Part shown: one piece after another, positions 17,593-27,000 of the stretch | Layout: every line of letters begins with the position of its first letter | Position numbering within the stretch: the first letter of the stretch is position 1 | From: Chthoniobacterales bacterium | GTDB lineage: Bacteria > Verrucomicrobiota > Verrucomicrobiia > Chthoniobacterales > DYNR01 | Direction: 5' to 3' | DNA length: 64,000 nucleotides | NCBI GenBank assembly: GCA_026418675.1 | Contig: JAOAAX010000006.1 | Coordinates: forward strand, 1 to 64,000 | Position numbers and translations under genes: made by a program | The notes under the pieces: generated by a model | What the model was told of the DNA's origin: nothing | What the model saw: only the letters and a program-made list of their open reading frames with translations | Database searches by the model: none

Positions 17593-19031
17593 TTCCCTTT
17601 GACAATCCCCTGCAACTCCCTTTCGCCACTTGTCACTTCCATTACACCTTTGCCTTTTGAAGGAGAAGTTAAGCTCACAAGGTATTTTTTCAAAGCATCG
17701 ATTTCCTCATCAGTCCCAACAAGGGGTGGCATAAACTTCGAATAGGGAGACCCCTCACCAGTCTTCCGCATCATCGCCAAAATGTTACCAATCGCAGTTT
17801 CATCCCGATCGTAGAGAAAATCACGCATCGAGCGATAACCATCAACTGTGTGGCACGAAACACATTGCCCTAAAAACATCTGCCTCCCAAGCTCCATTAC
17901 CAACGAACCTCGTAAATTCCCACTTTCAAACATTCCCTCATTTATTTTCCATGGTGAGTGGACCATATAACCTTCCTCATTACACTTCCCAACCGCTGAT
18001 TTTAACGTCCCATTCGAATACATGTAATCAAAAATGATGTAAGGCTTCCTTAACATTTCCCTCGCTCCTTCTGTTGCGGCAGTAGCAAGGAATGCTAAAA
18101 GTAAGACCGCTATCGCATGACCAAACTCAAAATCTCTAGGATAAAGAAAGGCAAGAAAATATACAACTCCAACTATCGTCGCTGTAGTCAATATGGCAAT
18201 TAACGTCAGCCTCGTAACCTGTGTAAATGCTCCAACCCCAATCGTCGAAATCCCTAAACTCAGCAGTTCCCTTTGACTCTCGGGAACCATACTCAAATAC
18301 CAAATAAAGCATATTGGCATAAAAACAAACGCCGGCAAAAGCCACAGCGAAGCCCATCTTATCAACCCTCGCTTCACTTCTCCTTCCTTTTCACTATCCA
18401 AGCGGCTGAAAAACACCAAAGACATGACCCCACCCATCGAAATGCAAACCAAAGTTCTCAGCGCCAGGCTCGGCCAGTATGTCGGATTAAAAAAAGCTTC
18501 AAAAAAATGCTCTGCCTCCTTCCCAGTCCCCGCAACGCTTAGCCAAGCCGAGCTAGGCGTTAACTTAAAGGTGAGTATCCCATTTATTATTACCAAAGTT
18601 AAAAAAGATGATACCGCATAGAGCAAACCAAGCCTTACATGCACTCCAGAAGGCAACCTCCCCCAGGTATAATAGTAAGCCGCTGCTAAACTCAACTCCA
18701 CCAAAAATATCACCCACTCCGTTGCCCACCCAAAAACAAAATTATGGATCAAGGTGCTAGTTCCAGCTGGATTTGCCAAACCAATCGAAAACCAAATACC
18801 AACTCCCGTCATTGCCCCTACAACTCCCGTCAAAACTAAGAAAAACTTTGAATACCCTGGCAAACGTTTCAGCCAATCCTCACGCCCCTCTCGTAGAGCT
18901 TTCTTTTCCGTTAAATAGAGAAAAAGGCCCCCTCCTATTGCAAAATGCGATACTAGAACATGAACAATCGCTACTATACCAATGACAAGCCCCGAACCAA
19001 TATAAGGAACATTCCAAACTGGATAGTTCAT
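17589..19031 (-). CDS. CydA-like membrane protein with C-terminal c-type cytochrome domain
   Basis: A 480-residue protein with about nine membrane segments resembling the N-terminal part of cytochrome bd subunit I: His24 and His29 in the first helix (IVHVLVSHFAIGGG), GAMTGVGIWF at 72-81, a glutamate pair Glu105 and Glu112, and NGILTF at 150-155. The bd Q-loop is not evident and there is no CydB gene. After the last helix a soluble domain carries a heme c site CVSCH (Cys390, Cys393, His394) and a probable Met434 ligand in KFMPPLVGT. It lies 13 bp downstream of cytochrome b and likely belongs to the same complex, taking the place of cytochrome c1 or f as electron exit; this is inference. It ends 4 bp inside recG. 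Confidence 0.85.
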   Translation of the reverse strand: MNYPVWNVPYIGSGLVIGIVAIVHVLVSHFAIGGGLFLYLTEKKALREGREDWLKRLPGYSKFFLVLTGVVGAMTGVGIWFSIGLANPAGTSTLIHNFVFGWATEWVIFLVELSLAAAYYYTWGRLPSGVHVRLGLLYAVSSFLTLVIINGILTFKLTPSSAWLSVAGTGKEAEHFFEAFFNPTYWPSLALRTLVCISMGGVMSLVFFSRLDSEKEGEVKRGLIRWASLWLLPAFVFMPICFIWYLSMVPESQRELLSLGISTIGVGAFTQVTRLTLIAILTTATIVGVVYFLAFLYPRDFEFGHAIAVLLLAFLATAATEGAREMLRKPYIIFDYMYSNGTLKSAVGKCNEEGYMVHSPWKINEGMFESGNLRGSLVMELGRQMFLGQCVSCHTVDGYRSMRDFLYDRDETAIGNILAMMRKTGEGSPYSKFMPPLVGTDEEIDALKKYLVSLTSPSKGKGVMEVTSGERELQGIVKGN

Positions 19032-19044
19032 AATCCGCTATTTA

Positions 19045-20160
19045 TCATTTAGTTGATGGCAAAGCCCAATACCCCCAAATTGTGGTTATTACTAGAACAC
19101 CCAAAACAAACAAACCAAAATACATCGTTGCCCTCGCTCGAAGTCCCCCCTCCGTCTTTGGATCGAAAAAAGGGATCAAAAACCACAGAACCAACCCAAG
19201 CGTAAATACTGCTAACCCTAAAAACTCACCCACCGCTCCAGGAAACAACTGGCCGAATATTTTTAACATCTGAAAGGAACTCATAAAATACCATTCCGGG
19301 TGGATATCCATTGGTGCAGGCTTCAAAGGATCCGCCGGTGCTCCCAACTTCCATGGAAATAGAGCAGCCAGTAATGCTAGAACATTCAACGTTATAAGCC
19401 AAATCGCTAAATCCCGCATCGCAAAATTCGGGAAAAACGGTATTGTTCTTACATCTTTAGCCTCCCCATCAGGCACACTCATCCCATGCTTTTGAACTAA
19501 AATTAAGTGAAATATCAAAATCGGAATAAACAACGCAGGCAAAATCACTACATGTAACGCAAAAAACCTTGAAACGGTAAAACCAGTTATCTCAGGCCCA
19601 CCCCGAATAATATCCGCAACCCATGGCCCCAAAACCGGTATCACAGCTGGAATACTCAAACCAACTTTCGTGGCAAAATATGCTAACTCATCCATCGGCA
19701 ATAAATACCCGCTAAACCCAAAAACCATTGCCAAAATCAATAAAACTAATCCACTCCACCATGTGAATTCTCTCGGCTTCCGGTAGGCCCGCATAAAAAA
19801 AGCCGAAAACATGTGCACAAATGCTGCTCCAATCATTAAATTCGCTGCCCACGAATGCGTAGATCGTATTAGCCACCCAAATTTTATATCATAAGTAATC
19901 TGCCGAACAGACTCATAAGCTTCATCTCCCGGTCTATAATAAACCAAGAGCAACACCCCTGTAACACACATCACCAAAAACAAAAATAGTGTTATCCCAC
20001 CCCAATAATACCAAAACGAATGCCGATGCTCAGGCACCTCCTTCTTCTTTGCCAACTCAATTACTTCACTCAATCCAAGCCGCTCATCTACCCATTGGTA
20101 GATCCTCGCCACAGCCCCACTCTTCCTTTCTTTAACTTCTTCTGACAATAATTTGCCCAT
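19045..20160 (-). CDS. cytochrome b (b6/subunit IV fused) of a Rieske/cytochrome b complex
   Basis: Membrane quinol-oxidizing cytochrome b of 371 residues. Heme ligands are two His pairs: HSWAANLMIGAAFVH and HVVILPALFIPILIFH. The second pair is 14 residues apart, the spacing of cytochrome b6. The quinol-site motif PEWY lies in the C-terminal half, which corresponds to subunit IV, so b6 and IV are fused. A roughly 40-residue charged N-terminal extension precedes the first helix. I took the ATG at 20160, which overlaps the Rieske gene by 29 bp; an earlier in-frame start at 20223 would overlap by 92 bp. The protein should oxidize menaquinol, given the men genes nearby. Confidence 0.95.
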   Translation of the reverse strand: MGKLLSEEVKERKSGAVARIYQWVDERLGLSEVIELAKKKEVPEHRHSFWYYWGGITLFLFLVMCVTGVLLLVYYRPGDEAYESVRQITYDIKFGWLIRSTHSWAANLMIGAAFVHMFSAFFMRAYRKPREFTWWSGLVLLILAMVFGFSGYLLPMDELAYFATKVGLSIPAVIPVLGPWVADIIRGGPEITGFTVSRFFALHVVILPALFIPILIFHLILVQKHGMSVPDGEAKDVRTIPFFPNFAMRDLAIWLITLNVLALLAALFPWKLGAPADPLKPAPMDIHPEWYFMSSFQMLKIFGQLFPGAVGEFLGLAVFTLGLVLWFLIPFFDPKTEGGLRARATMYFGLFVLGVLVITTIWGYWALPSTK

Positions 20161-20638
20161 CGCGAATCTCAACCTCGTAGCGTTCAAGAGGATGCGGTGG
20201 TGGCCCCGCCACATTTTTCCCACTCACTGCATCGTAAACTCCGGAATGACACGGACAAAAGACCCTCTTCTGATCCGGTTCATAAGTAACTGTGCACCCT
20301 AAATGCGTGCATATTGCACTCATCGCCGTGTATGTCCCATCCTCATGCCGAATCAGAAGCGCAGGACGTGTCCCAAATTTAAACATCAGTGCAGAATTCT
20401 GCGGCAAATCCATCGCCTCTTTCGGTAACGTAACCTCTTTAACAGCTCCAGCAGCCATCGCCTCCTCGACTGGCGAAGCAAGATAGCGATAAACCGGATA
20501 CCCTATCGCTGCAGCATAACAAGCACCTACTACACCAACCACTGCCGTGATAAATCCCCGCCGATCCATCAAATCCCCACTCTCAGGTCCTTTCTCATCA
20601 CCTCCAATCCTCCCCATCGTTTCACTTTGATTAGACAT
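20132..20638 (-). CDS. Rieske [2Fe-2S] protein
   Basis: High-potential iron-sulfur subunit of the cytochrome b complex, 168 residues from the ATG at 20638. A Tat-like motif MDRRGF and one hydrophobic helix (about 27-52) anchor it to the membrane. The cluster motifs are CTHLGC and CPCHSG, with GPPPHPL close behind, as in typical Rieske proteins; both disulfide cysteines are present. Its start overlaps the end of the 372-residue membrane protein by 8 bp, and its end overlaps cytochrome b, so the operon is tightly coupled. An in-frame TTG three codons earlier is an alternative start. Confidence 0.96.
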   Translation of the reverse strand: MSNQSETMGRIGGDEKGPESGDLMDRRGFITAVVGVVGACYAAAIGYPVYRYLASPVEEAMAAGAVKEVTLPKEAMDLPQNSALMFKFGTRPALLIRHEDGTYTAMSAICTHLGCTVTYEPDQKRVFCPCHSGVYDAVSGKNVAGPPPHPLERYEVEIRDGQIIVRRS

Positions 20639-21749
20639 ATTTCTCAATACTAGGCCGCGCAGAACGTAAGATAAAATAGAGCCAAACCAATAAACCTACC
20701 CCTACCAAAAGCGAAACAAAGAAAAGACCAATCACATACCAGTTCGGATTCACAACCCTTTGCCACACATCAAATCCTTTAAGCATCAAAGTCACATCCC
20801 GAACCATATCGCGGAGAATGACGTAGCCGCCCGCCCCCATCACCGACGCGGCACCAGCTAAATATGCCTTCCCATACCCCCAACTTGCGGGTGTCAAGCT
20901 AATCCATATCGAAGCAACTACCCCCATAAGTAATCCTAAAGCCCACACAACTACCGCATAAGGAACAATTCCTACACCCCATACCCCATTCCGAACTTCC
21001 ACCGGTTGCTGTTGCCAAGCCCATAGTCCAATGAAAAGTCCCAAAATCAGGAAAACCCCACCAACCCGTCCACCCCATACCCGCAAAAATCGCTTCACCC
21101 CTTCCTCCAAGCTCCCCTTCGCGCTATACAAACTCGTTAGCAAGCCCCCATACCCAACAGACAAAACCATCATATAAAGATACCTCGGCAAACGCGTAGC
21201 ATCCGCCGGGGGAAAATATACACCAAAATCAGATCGAGCATACATCCCAGCCCAATCCTCAGGCCGTAACATCAACGCCATTGCTGTCGAATATACCTTC
21301 CCAACATACAAAATAAACAATAAAGCCAAAACACCCCATCCCCAATACCCCCTCCCCGCCGAAGCTAAATAACTACACCGGTAAATCGCAAAATACGCTC
21401 CCATTATCGCAAAAATTACACTCATCCACCACAATCCAATCAAAATCGTCGCCGTATAGATCACCTGCCCATACAAAACTTGCACAAACAACAACGGCGG
21501 AACCCCAAAGTTTATTACATACGTCATCACTATCGGCAACCTACTCATTACTACTCCGCTCGCCCCAACTGCCTCCTTATCCCCAAACCTCCGGCCAATA
21601 AAATTCCATACCGCACTCAGCACCAGACCTCCTATAAGCAAATATAGAAATATAAAATGAATTGTTAATGTCAAATCACCCAGGAACTTCATCAGCCAAA
21701 CAGGCGCTGGAAGTGGAATCGGCTCAGCCGCAGGAATTGCAGCGTTCAT
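20631..21749 (-). CDS. polytopic membrane protein, first gene of the Rieske/cytochrome b operon
   Basis: A 372-residue protein with about nine hydrophobic helices. I do not recognise a named family with certainty. The first helix contains LTIHFIFLYLLIGG, and later helices GVPPLLFVQVLYG and WWMSVIFAIMGAYFAIYRC. These resemble, in pattern, the first helices of the CydA-like protein at the other end of the operon (His in helix 1 followed by IGGG or LIGG), so the two may be distant paralogues. There is no c-heme motif. Coupling with the Rieske gene (8 bp overlap) makes it a probable subunit of the complex; conserved His residues could bind heme b. Function is inferred only from context. Confidence 0.8.
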   Translation of the reverse strand: MNAAIPAAEPIPLPAPVWLMKFLGDLTLTIHFIFLYLLIGGLVLSAVWNFIGRRFGDKEAVGASGVVMSRLPIVMTYVINFGVPPLLFVQVLYGQVIYTATILIGLWWMSVIFAIMGAYFAIYRCSYLASAGRGYWGWGVLALLFILYVGKVYSTAMALMLRPEDWAGMYARSDFGVYFPPADATRLPRYLYMMVLSVGYGGLLTSLYSAKGSLEEGVKRFLRVWGGRVGGVFLILGLFIGLWAWQQQPVEVRNGVWGVGIVPYAVVVWALGLLMGVVASIWISLTPASWGYGKAYLAGAASVMGAGGYVILRDMVRDVTLMLKGFDVWQRVVNPNWYVIGLFFVSLLVGVGLLVWLYFILRSARPSIEKYV

Positions 21750-21997
21750 TACCCCATCCTCTTAACAACAAGGCAAACAACGCTCAACAAAAAAAGCTCC
21801 TCACTTATTCCATACCACCCCAAAAAATTACAAAAAAGTCCAAAAATTTCACGATAATTTAATCTTTTTTAATTCATATGCAGCACAACCCAAAACTCCC
21901 AATATTTGACAAACTACAACAACTCCCCACCAAACCAAACACGCTCAAAAAGCATGTTTATGCAAAAACAAACTTAAGCTCAAATAGATCACAAAAA

Positions 21998-22516
21998 CTA
22001 ACTTTCTCCCCCTTCTAGAGCCTGAAGTCGCCGTTCCAATCTTCTTACCTGCTCCTCAACACTCATAAACCTGCGATGGTATTCCAATAAATTTCGCTCT
22101 AAATCTCGAACTCGATTGTGAAGAGATTCTATTGTGACATCTTCATCCGTTTTTTTGGCAGAGCGTGCTTCGGCGGGGAAAAAGTGCCAATCTTCTAAGG
22201 GACGAACGTCTCCTGTCACACAATTAATAACGAGAGTTGAGGAACTGATTTCCCCGAGCTTGTAAAACTCCATAACCGCTTGCTCTGTGCTTGGCCCGTA
22301 ATATACGTCATCCGTTACCTGCACAAGATAGTCCATGTTCAACTCTGGAATCATAGGTGCCTTATTCCACACTACCTGATCCTCAGAAACCATGTCGTGC
22401 GGCGAAATTTGAGCAGAACGCGCCCATTCCTGAAGCTTCGAAAACGGCACCGGCCCAAAAATCGAACCATCATCGTGTTTCCGTAGATACCAATTTTCAG
22501 AGTAAATGTTTGCCAT
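21998..22516 (-). CDS. GYF_2-like domain protein with C-terminal coiled coil
   Basis: A 172-residue cytoplasmic protein without signal or membrane segment. Residues about 8-58 (starting WYLRKHDDGSIFGPVPFSKL) match the GYF_2/DUF4339 layout: an aromatic start, GP, a hydrophobic helix and a late Trp. Residues about 63-113 look like a second diverged copy (YLVQVTDDVYYGP ... RPLEDW). The last 45 residues (about 125-170) form a charged heptad-like coiled coil rich in Glu and Arg. Such domains usually mediate protein contacts. It stands alone between the cytochrome operon and the nrd promoter; its partner is unknown. Confidence 0.75.
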   Translation of the reverse strand: MANIYSENWYLRKHDDGSIFGPVPFSKLQEWARSAQISPHDMVSEDQVVWNKAPMIPELNMDYLVQVTDDVYYGPSTEQAVMEFYKLGEISSSTLVINCVTGDVRPLEDWHFFPAEARSAKKTDEDVTIESLHNRVRDLERNLLEYHRRFMSVEEQVRRLERRLQALEGGES

Positions 22517-22699
22517 TGCTTCTCTTTACCTGTGTGTATTTTGCTAATTTTTCAGCAACTCTGCAACCAAATTCACACCCCAACCTTCTATCCGCCCCTT
22601 CCAACTGCATAACCACCTTGCCTCCCTCTCCTGCTAAACAATATTCGACTCGCTTAACCACATTACCACAAACCATTCAAACACTTAAAAACACACTCT

Positions 22700-22729
22700 T
22701 TCACAAATAAATACAATATATTGTATAGT
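22700..22729 (+). promoter_or_regulatory. possible nrdBA promoter
   Basis: TTCACA at 22700-22705 and TATAGT at 22724-22729, 18 bp apart, resemble -35 and -10 hexamers. The palindrome at 22711-22726 overlaps the spacer and the -10, the position expected for a repressor site. A second TTGACG at 22764 lacks a good -10. The assignment rests on sequence likeness only. Confidence 0.4.
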
Positions 22730-22758
22730 CTTAAAAATTAGTGCACTATTTGCAGGAT
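22711..22758 (+). promoter_or_regulatory. candidate NrdR operator (two boxes) upstream of nrdBA
   Basis: ATACAATATATTGTAT at 22711-22726 is a perfect 16 bp palindrome and closely fits the known NrdR box pattern (acaCwAtATaTwGtgt). A weaker second match (10 of 16 by eye) begins at 22743, placing the two starts 32 bp apart, about three helical turns, as in known paired NrdR boxes. NrdR represses ribonucleotide reductase genes when dATP is high. The first box is persuasive; the second is tentative. Confidence 0.7.
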
Positions 22759-22947
22759 TTGTCTTGACGCAAATACCCATTCACGAAAAATTCCAACTTG
22801 CTTTGTTCAAACCATGAATGCGTCAACCAACCATCAACCCCCAAAAAACGTATCCACAAATCGGTTCCGCTCACTTTAACTGTCTCCCTACCTTAATTCC
22901 AAGCTTTAGTTAACATCTCTCACAACCACCAAAACACCCATTCCACC

Positions 22948-24039
22948 ATGGCTAGCAACACAATAACCATCCAACTTGGAAACAAAACCTTCTTTCTCGA
23001 TCGCGCAAAAGCAGAAGAAGCTTTTGAAGCCAAGCGTGTCATAAATGGCCGACAAACCATGTTCTTCAACATCCTCCCCCTCAAATACCAGTGGGCCTAC
23101 GACCTTTACAAAAAAATGAAAGCCAATCACTGGGAACCAGAGGACATCCCCATGCAGCGCGATTGTGAACAATGGCGCGATTCCTCAATAACCGACATCG
23201 AACGCTGGATCATCAAAATGGGAATCGGCTATTTCTCCGCCGCCGAAGGAATCGTCGGCGACAATATCCTCCACGTCATCCGCGAGCTGGTCACTGCTCC
23301 AGAGCTCAAGCTCATCCTCGGCCGCCATGCCCACGAAGAAAATATCCACGCCGATTCCCTCGTTTACATGATCAGCTCCCTCGGCATCAATCCTCATGAA
23401 TGCGAAGCCATGTTTGACGACATCCCAACCATAAAGAAAAAAACAGACTTCGTCGTCTCAAATAGCCGTGCTCTCCGCCGCGACCTCGATATGTCCCTCA
23501 CCGAAAATAAGCAGGCCCTCGCAAAAAACATTTTCCTCTTTGGCCAATGTATGGAAGGCACCCAATTCTACGGCCTCTTTGGCATGGTCCTCGCACTCTA
23601 TCGCCAGAATAAGTTTCGCGGAATCGGCGAAATGTTCCGCTATACCCTTCGCGACGAATCAAATCACATCGAACTGCTTCGAAATCTCCTCATGGACCTC
23701 GTCCAGGAAAACCCAGATGTCTGGACCCCCGAATTTCGCCAGGAACTCCGGCAAACTATGGCCGAAGCTGTCCGCCTTGAGAAGGAATTTATCCAAGATT
23801 GCCTCCCAATCGCAGCCATTGGCCTCACCAAAGAAGAGTTCCTCACCTATATTGATTATATCGGCGACCGTCGCCTCGAAGGATGCGGCCTCGAACCCCT
23901 CAATCCTCCCATCGTCAACCCCCTCCCTTGGCTCGCTGAAATGATGGACATCCGGAAAGAGCAGAATTTCTTCGAAGGCCGCGTAACGGAATACCAAAAA
24001 GCATCTGCACTCACCGCCGTAAGCGACGACGAACTCTAA
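22948..24039 (+). CDS. nrdB: ribonucleotide reductase beta subunit, class Ic-like (Leu in place of radical Tyr)
   Basis: R2 subunit (363 residues) of an aerobic ribonucleotide reductase; it stores the oxidant that starts catalysis in NrdA. Metal ligands are visible: Glu100 (AAEG), Glu131 and His134 (ENIH), Glu203 (CMEG), Glu237 and His240 (RDESNH). In E. coli the stable radical Tyr122 lies seven residues after the Glu of ExxH; here that position is Leu138 (ENIHADSL), so no tyrosyl radical can form there. Replacement of this Tyr and Glu as first ligand are features of class Ic enzymes, which use a Mn/Fe center in Chlamydia. The C-terminal EYQKAS keeps the Tyr of the radical transfer path. nrdA follows after 28 bp. 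Confidence 0.96.
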   Translation: MASNTITIQLGNKTFFLDRAKAEEAFEAKRVINGRQTMFFNILPLKYQWAYDLYKKMKANHWEPEDIPMQRDCEQWRDSSITDIERWIIKMGIGYFSAAEGIVGDNILHVIRELVTAPELKLILGRHAHEENIHADSLVYMISSLGINPHECEAMFDDIPTIKKKTDFVVSNSRALRRDLDMSLTENKQALAKNIFLFGQCMEGTQFYGLFGMVLALYRQNKFRGIGEMFRYTLRDESNHIELLRNLLMDLVQENPDVWTPEFRQELRQTMAEAVRLEKEFIQDCLPIAAIGLTKEEFLTYIDYIGDRRLEGCGLEPLNPPIVNPLPWLAEMMDIRKEQNFFEGRVTEYQKASALTAVSDDEL

Positions 24040-24067
24040 CCATATTAAACACCTAAATCCCGCACCT

Positions 24068-27000
24068 ATGAAACTCCCATTCTCTTTCATCGAAGAAGAC
24101 CTTTCTATCAAGAATCTCATATTCTCCTCCCCCCCAAACTATCCTCGCTTCTCTTGGAGCAACTGCCCAGAAGCCTGCCCGCTTCTTCACCCCTCGGAAA
24201 AAACCATCCTTATCCAAACCCACAACTCCCACTACACTTACAACCCAGCCGAAGTCGCAGAAAAAATCGGTCAAGCCCTCACAGACCTCCTCCTCTCTCG
24301 CAACCGAACAGATATCTTCACCGAAGCTAACCGCCTCTACGTCGCAAAACTTACTAATTCCGTCACCTCTTCCCTCCTCCAAAAGGCCAATTCCCAAAAT
24401 CCCACCTCCATTCCAGAAAGCGAACTCATCGCAACCATTGAAAAAACCCTCCTCGAAAACGACGCTCACGACATCGCTCGCAGTTTCCTCGCCCGCCGAT
24501 CCTACCTCCCTAATCCAGCTCAAACCCAAAACGGCACTCACCCCCCTTCTCCCCGCCTCATCCGTCGCAATGGCACCGTCGTCCCTTGGAACCCATCCAA
24601 AATCGAAATCGCTTGCCGCAAAGCCTTCCTCTCCATCCGCGCCAACCCAGAACCCGCCGTTGAAATCGCCAACGCTGTCACCGAACGCGCCCGTAACTCT
24701 GGACTCTCCTTTATCCACATCGAAGACGTCCAAGACTGGGTCCAAGAAGAACTCATGCGCCAAGGACACTACAAAGTCGCAGAAAGCTACATCCTCTACC
24801 GTGCCCACCGCGCCCTCCTCCGCGAACAACAAGCAAAAGAACGCCAGCAACTCCTCTCCCAACAACAACACACCCTCCTTGTCGTAAAAAACCCAGACGG
24901 TTCTACACACTTCTGGGACGGCTCTGAACTCAAAAAAAGAATCCAATTCGCTTCCATCGGCCTCGACCTCTGCCTCTCCCAAGAAGAAATCGAACGCGAA
25001 CTCCGCCGCTCCCTCACTCAGGAAATTTCCGCCGAAGCACTCCGCCAAACCATCCTCCTCAATGCAAAAACCCTCATCGAGCGCGACGCCGACTTCGCTC
25101 GCTTCGCTGGCCGCATCCTCCTCACCTACATCTACGAAGAAGTCCTCCCTTGGAACATCTCTTCCGACGGCATCGAACGCCTTAAAGAAGCCCACCGCCT
25201 CGCCTTCAAAAACTACATCCGCCACGGAATCCAAATCGAACGCCTCACCCCAAGCCTCCTCGAATTCAACCTCGACCGCCTGGCAGACGCACTCGATCCA
25301 TCCGCCGACCTCGATTTCGATTACCTCGGCATCCAAACCCTCTACGACCGCTACCTCATCGTAGACAAAACGAACCCCAAAAAACCTCGTCGCATCGAAA
25401 CCCCACAATTCTTCTGGATGCGCGTCGCTATGGGCCTTTTCCTCAAAGAACCTAATAACCGGGAAGATTGGACCATCCGCCTTTACAACCTCTATAAATC
25501 CCGCCGCTTCTGCTCTTCAACCCCAACCCTCTTCAATTCCGGAACACCTCACTCCCAACTCTCCTCCTGCTACCTCTACAAAGTGGACGACTCTATCGAG
25601 TCCATCATGATTCGCGGCATCGCAGAAAACGCCTACCTCTCCAAATGGGCAGGCGGCCTCGGCGGCTCCTGGACTGCTGTCCGCGGCACAGGCTCCTACA
25701 TCAAAGGCACAAACGGCGAATCCCAAGGCGTCATCCCCTTCCTCAAACTCCACAACGACCAACTCGTAGCTGTCAACCAAGGCGGAAAACGCCGCGGCTC
25801 CGGTTGCGCTTACCTCGAAACCTGGCACAACGACATCGAGGACTTCCTCGAACTCCGCAGAAACGTCGGCGACGAACGCCGCCGCACACACGACCTCAAT
25901 ACTGCCAACTGGATCCCAGACCTCTTCATGAAACGCATGGAAGCACGCCAGCATTGGACCCTCTTCCGCTCCAACGAAGTCCCCGACCTCCACGACCTCT
26001 ACGGCCGCAAATTTGAAGAGCGTTACCTCTATTATGAACAGCTCGCAGCTCAGGGAAAAATATGGTCCCGCCAAATCCCAGCAATCGAGCTTTGGAAAAA
26101 AATGCTCCGAATGTTGTTCGAAACCGGCCACCCGTGGATCACCTTCAAAGACCCCTGCAACATCCGCTCCCCACAAGACCATTGCGGCGTCATCCACTCC
26201 TCCAACCTTTGCACAGAAATCACCCTCAACACCTCCTCCGAAGAAACAGCCGTCTGCAACCTCGGCTCCATCGTCCTCGATACCCACCTCAATCCCGACG
26301 GTTCCTTAAACCACGACCTCCTCCGTGATACCATCTACACCGCCGTCCGCGCCCTCGATAACGTCATAGACATCAACTTCTACCCAACAGAAGCAGCCCG
26401 CATTTCCAACCTCCGCCACCGCCCCATTGGCCTCGGCATAATGGGGCTCCAAAACGCTCTCTTCAAGCGCGGACTCTCCTTCGCTTCCGAAGAAGCCGTC
26501 GAATTCAACGACGAATTCATGGAAGTCATCGCTTATTACGCTTACTCCGCTTCCAGCGACCTTGCTGCCGAACGCGGCACCTACTCCTCCTACAAAGGCT
26601 CAAAGTGGGACCGCGGCCTCTTACCTCAAGACACTCTCGACCTCCTCGAAGCCGAACGCGGCCTCCCCATCCAAGTCCCTCGAGGGGGAAAACTCGATTG
26701 GTCACCCGTTCGCGAAAAAATCCGTAAGCAGGGCATGCGCAACTCCAACGTCCTCGCTATCGCCCCAACAGCCACCATCTCCAACATCATGGGCACCTCC
26801 CCTTGCATCGAACCAAATTACAAAAACCTCTACGTCAAATCCAACCTCTCCGGTGAATTCATCGTCCTCAACGCAGAACTCGTCCGGGACCTCAAAAAAG
26901 CAGGCCTCTGGAACCAAATCATGGTGGACCAACTCAAATACTTCGACGGCGAACTCGACCAAATCCCAGAAATTCCAGAGCCCATTAAACAAAAACACCA

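Larger units (their letters stand above)
22517..22947. other. 431 bp intergenic region between the GYF-like gene and nrdB
   Basis: Divergent spacer, AT-rich and without a convincing gene. It must hold the promoters of both neighbours. The only distinct structures I see are the NrdR-like palindrome and the promoter-like hexamers around 22700-22760, listed separately. The stretch 22760-22947 shows nothing recognisable. A short open frame running in from the GYF gene on the opposite strand is a shadow. Confidence 0.6.

Noticed and set aside
24053-25408. 451-codon minus-strand frame opposite nrdA
   Set aside because: Antisense to a clear nrdA; its Asp/Glu/Val/Gly-rich product mirrors the codon bias of nrdA and has no family pattern.
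25517-26287. 256-codon minus-strand frame opposite nrdA
   Set aside because: Same artefact of C-rich third positions; no start context and no domain.
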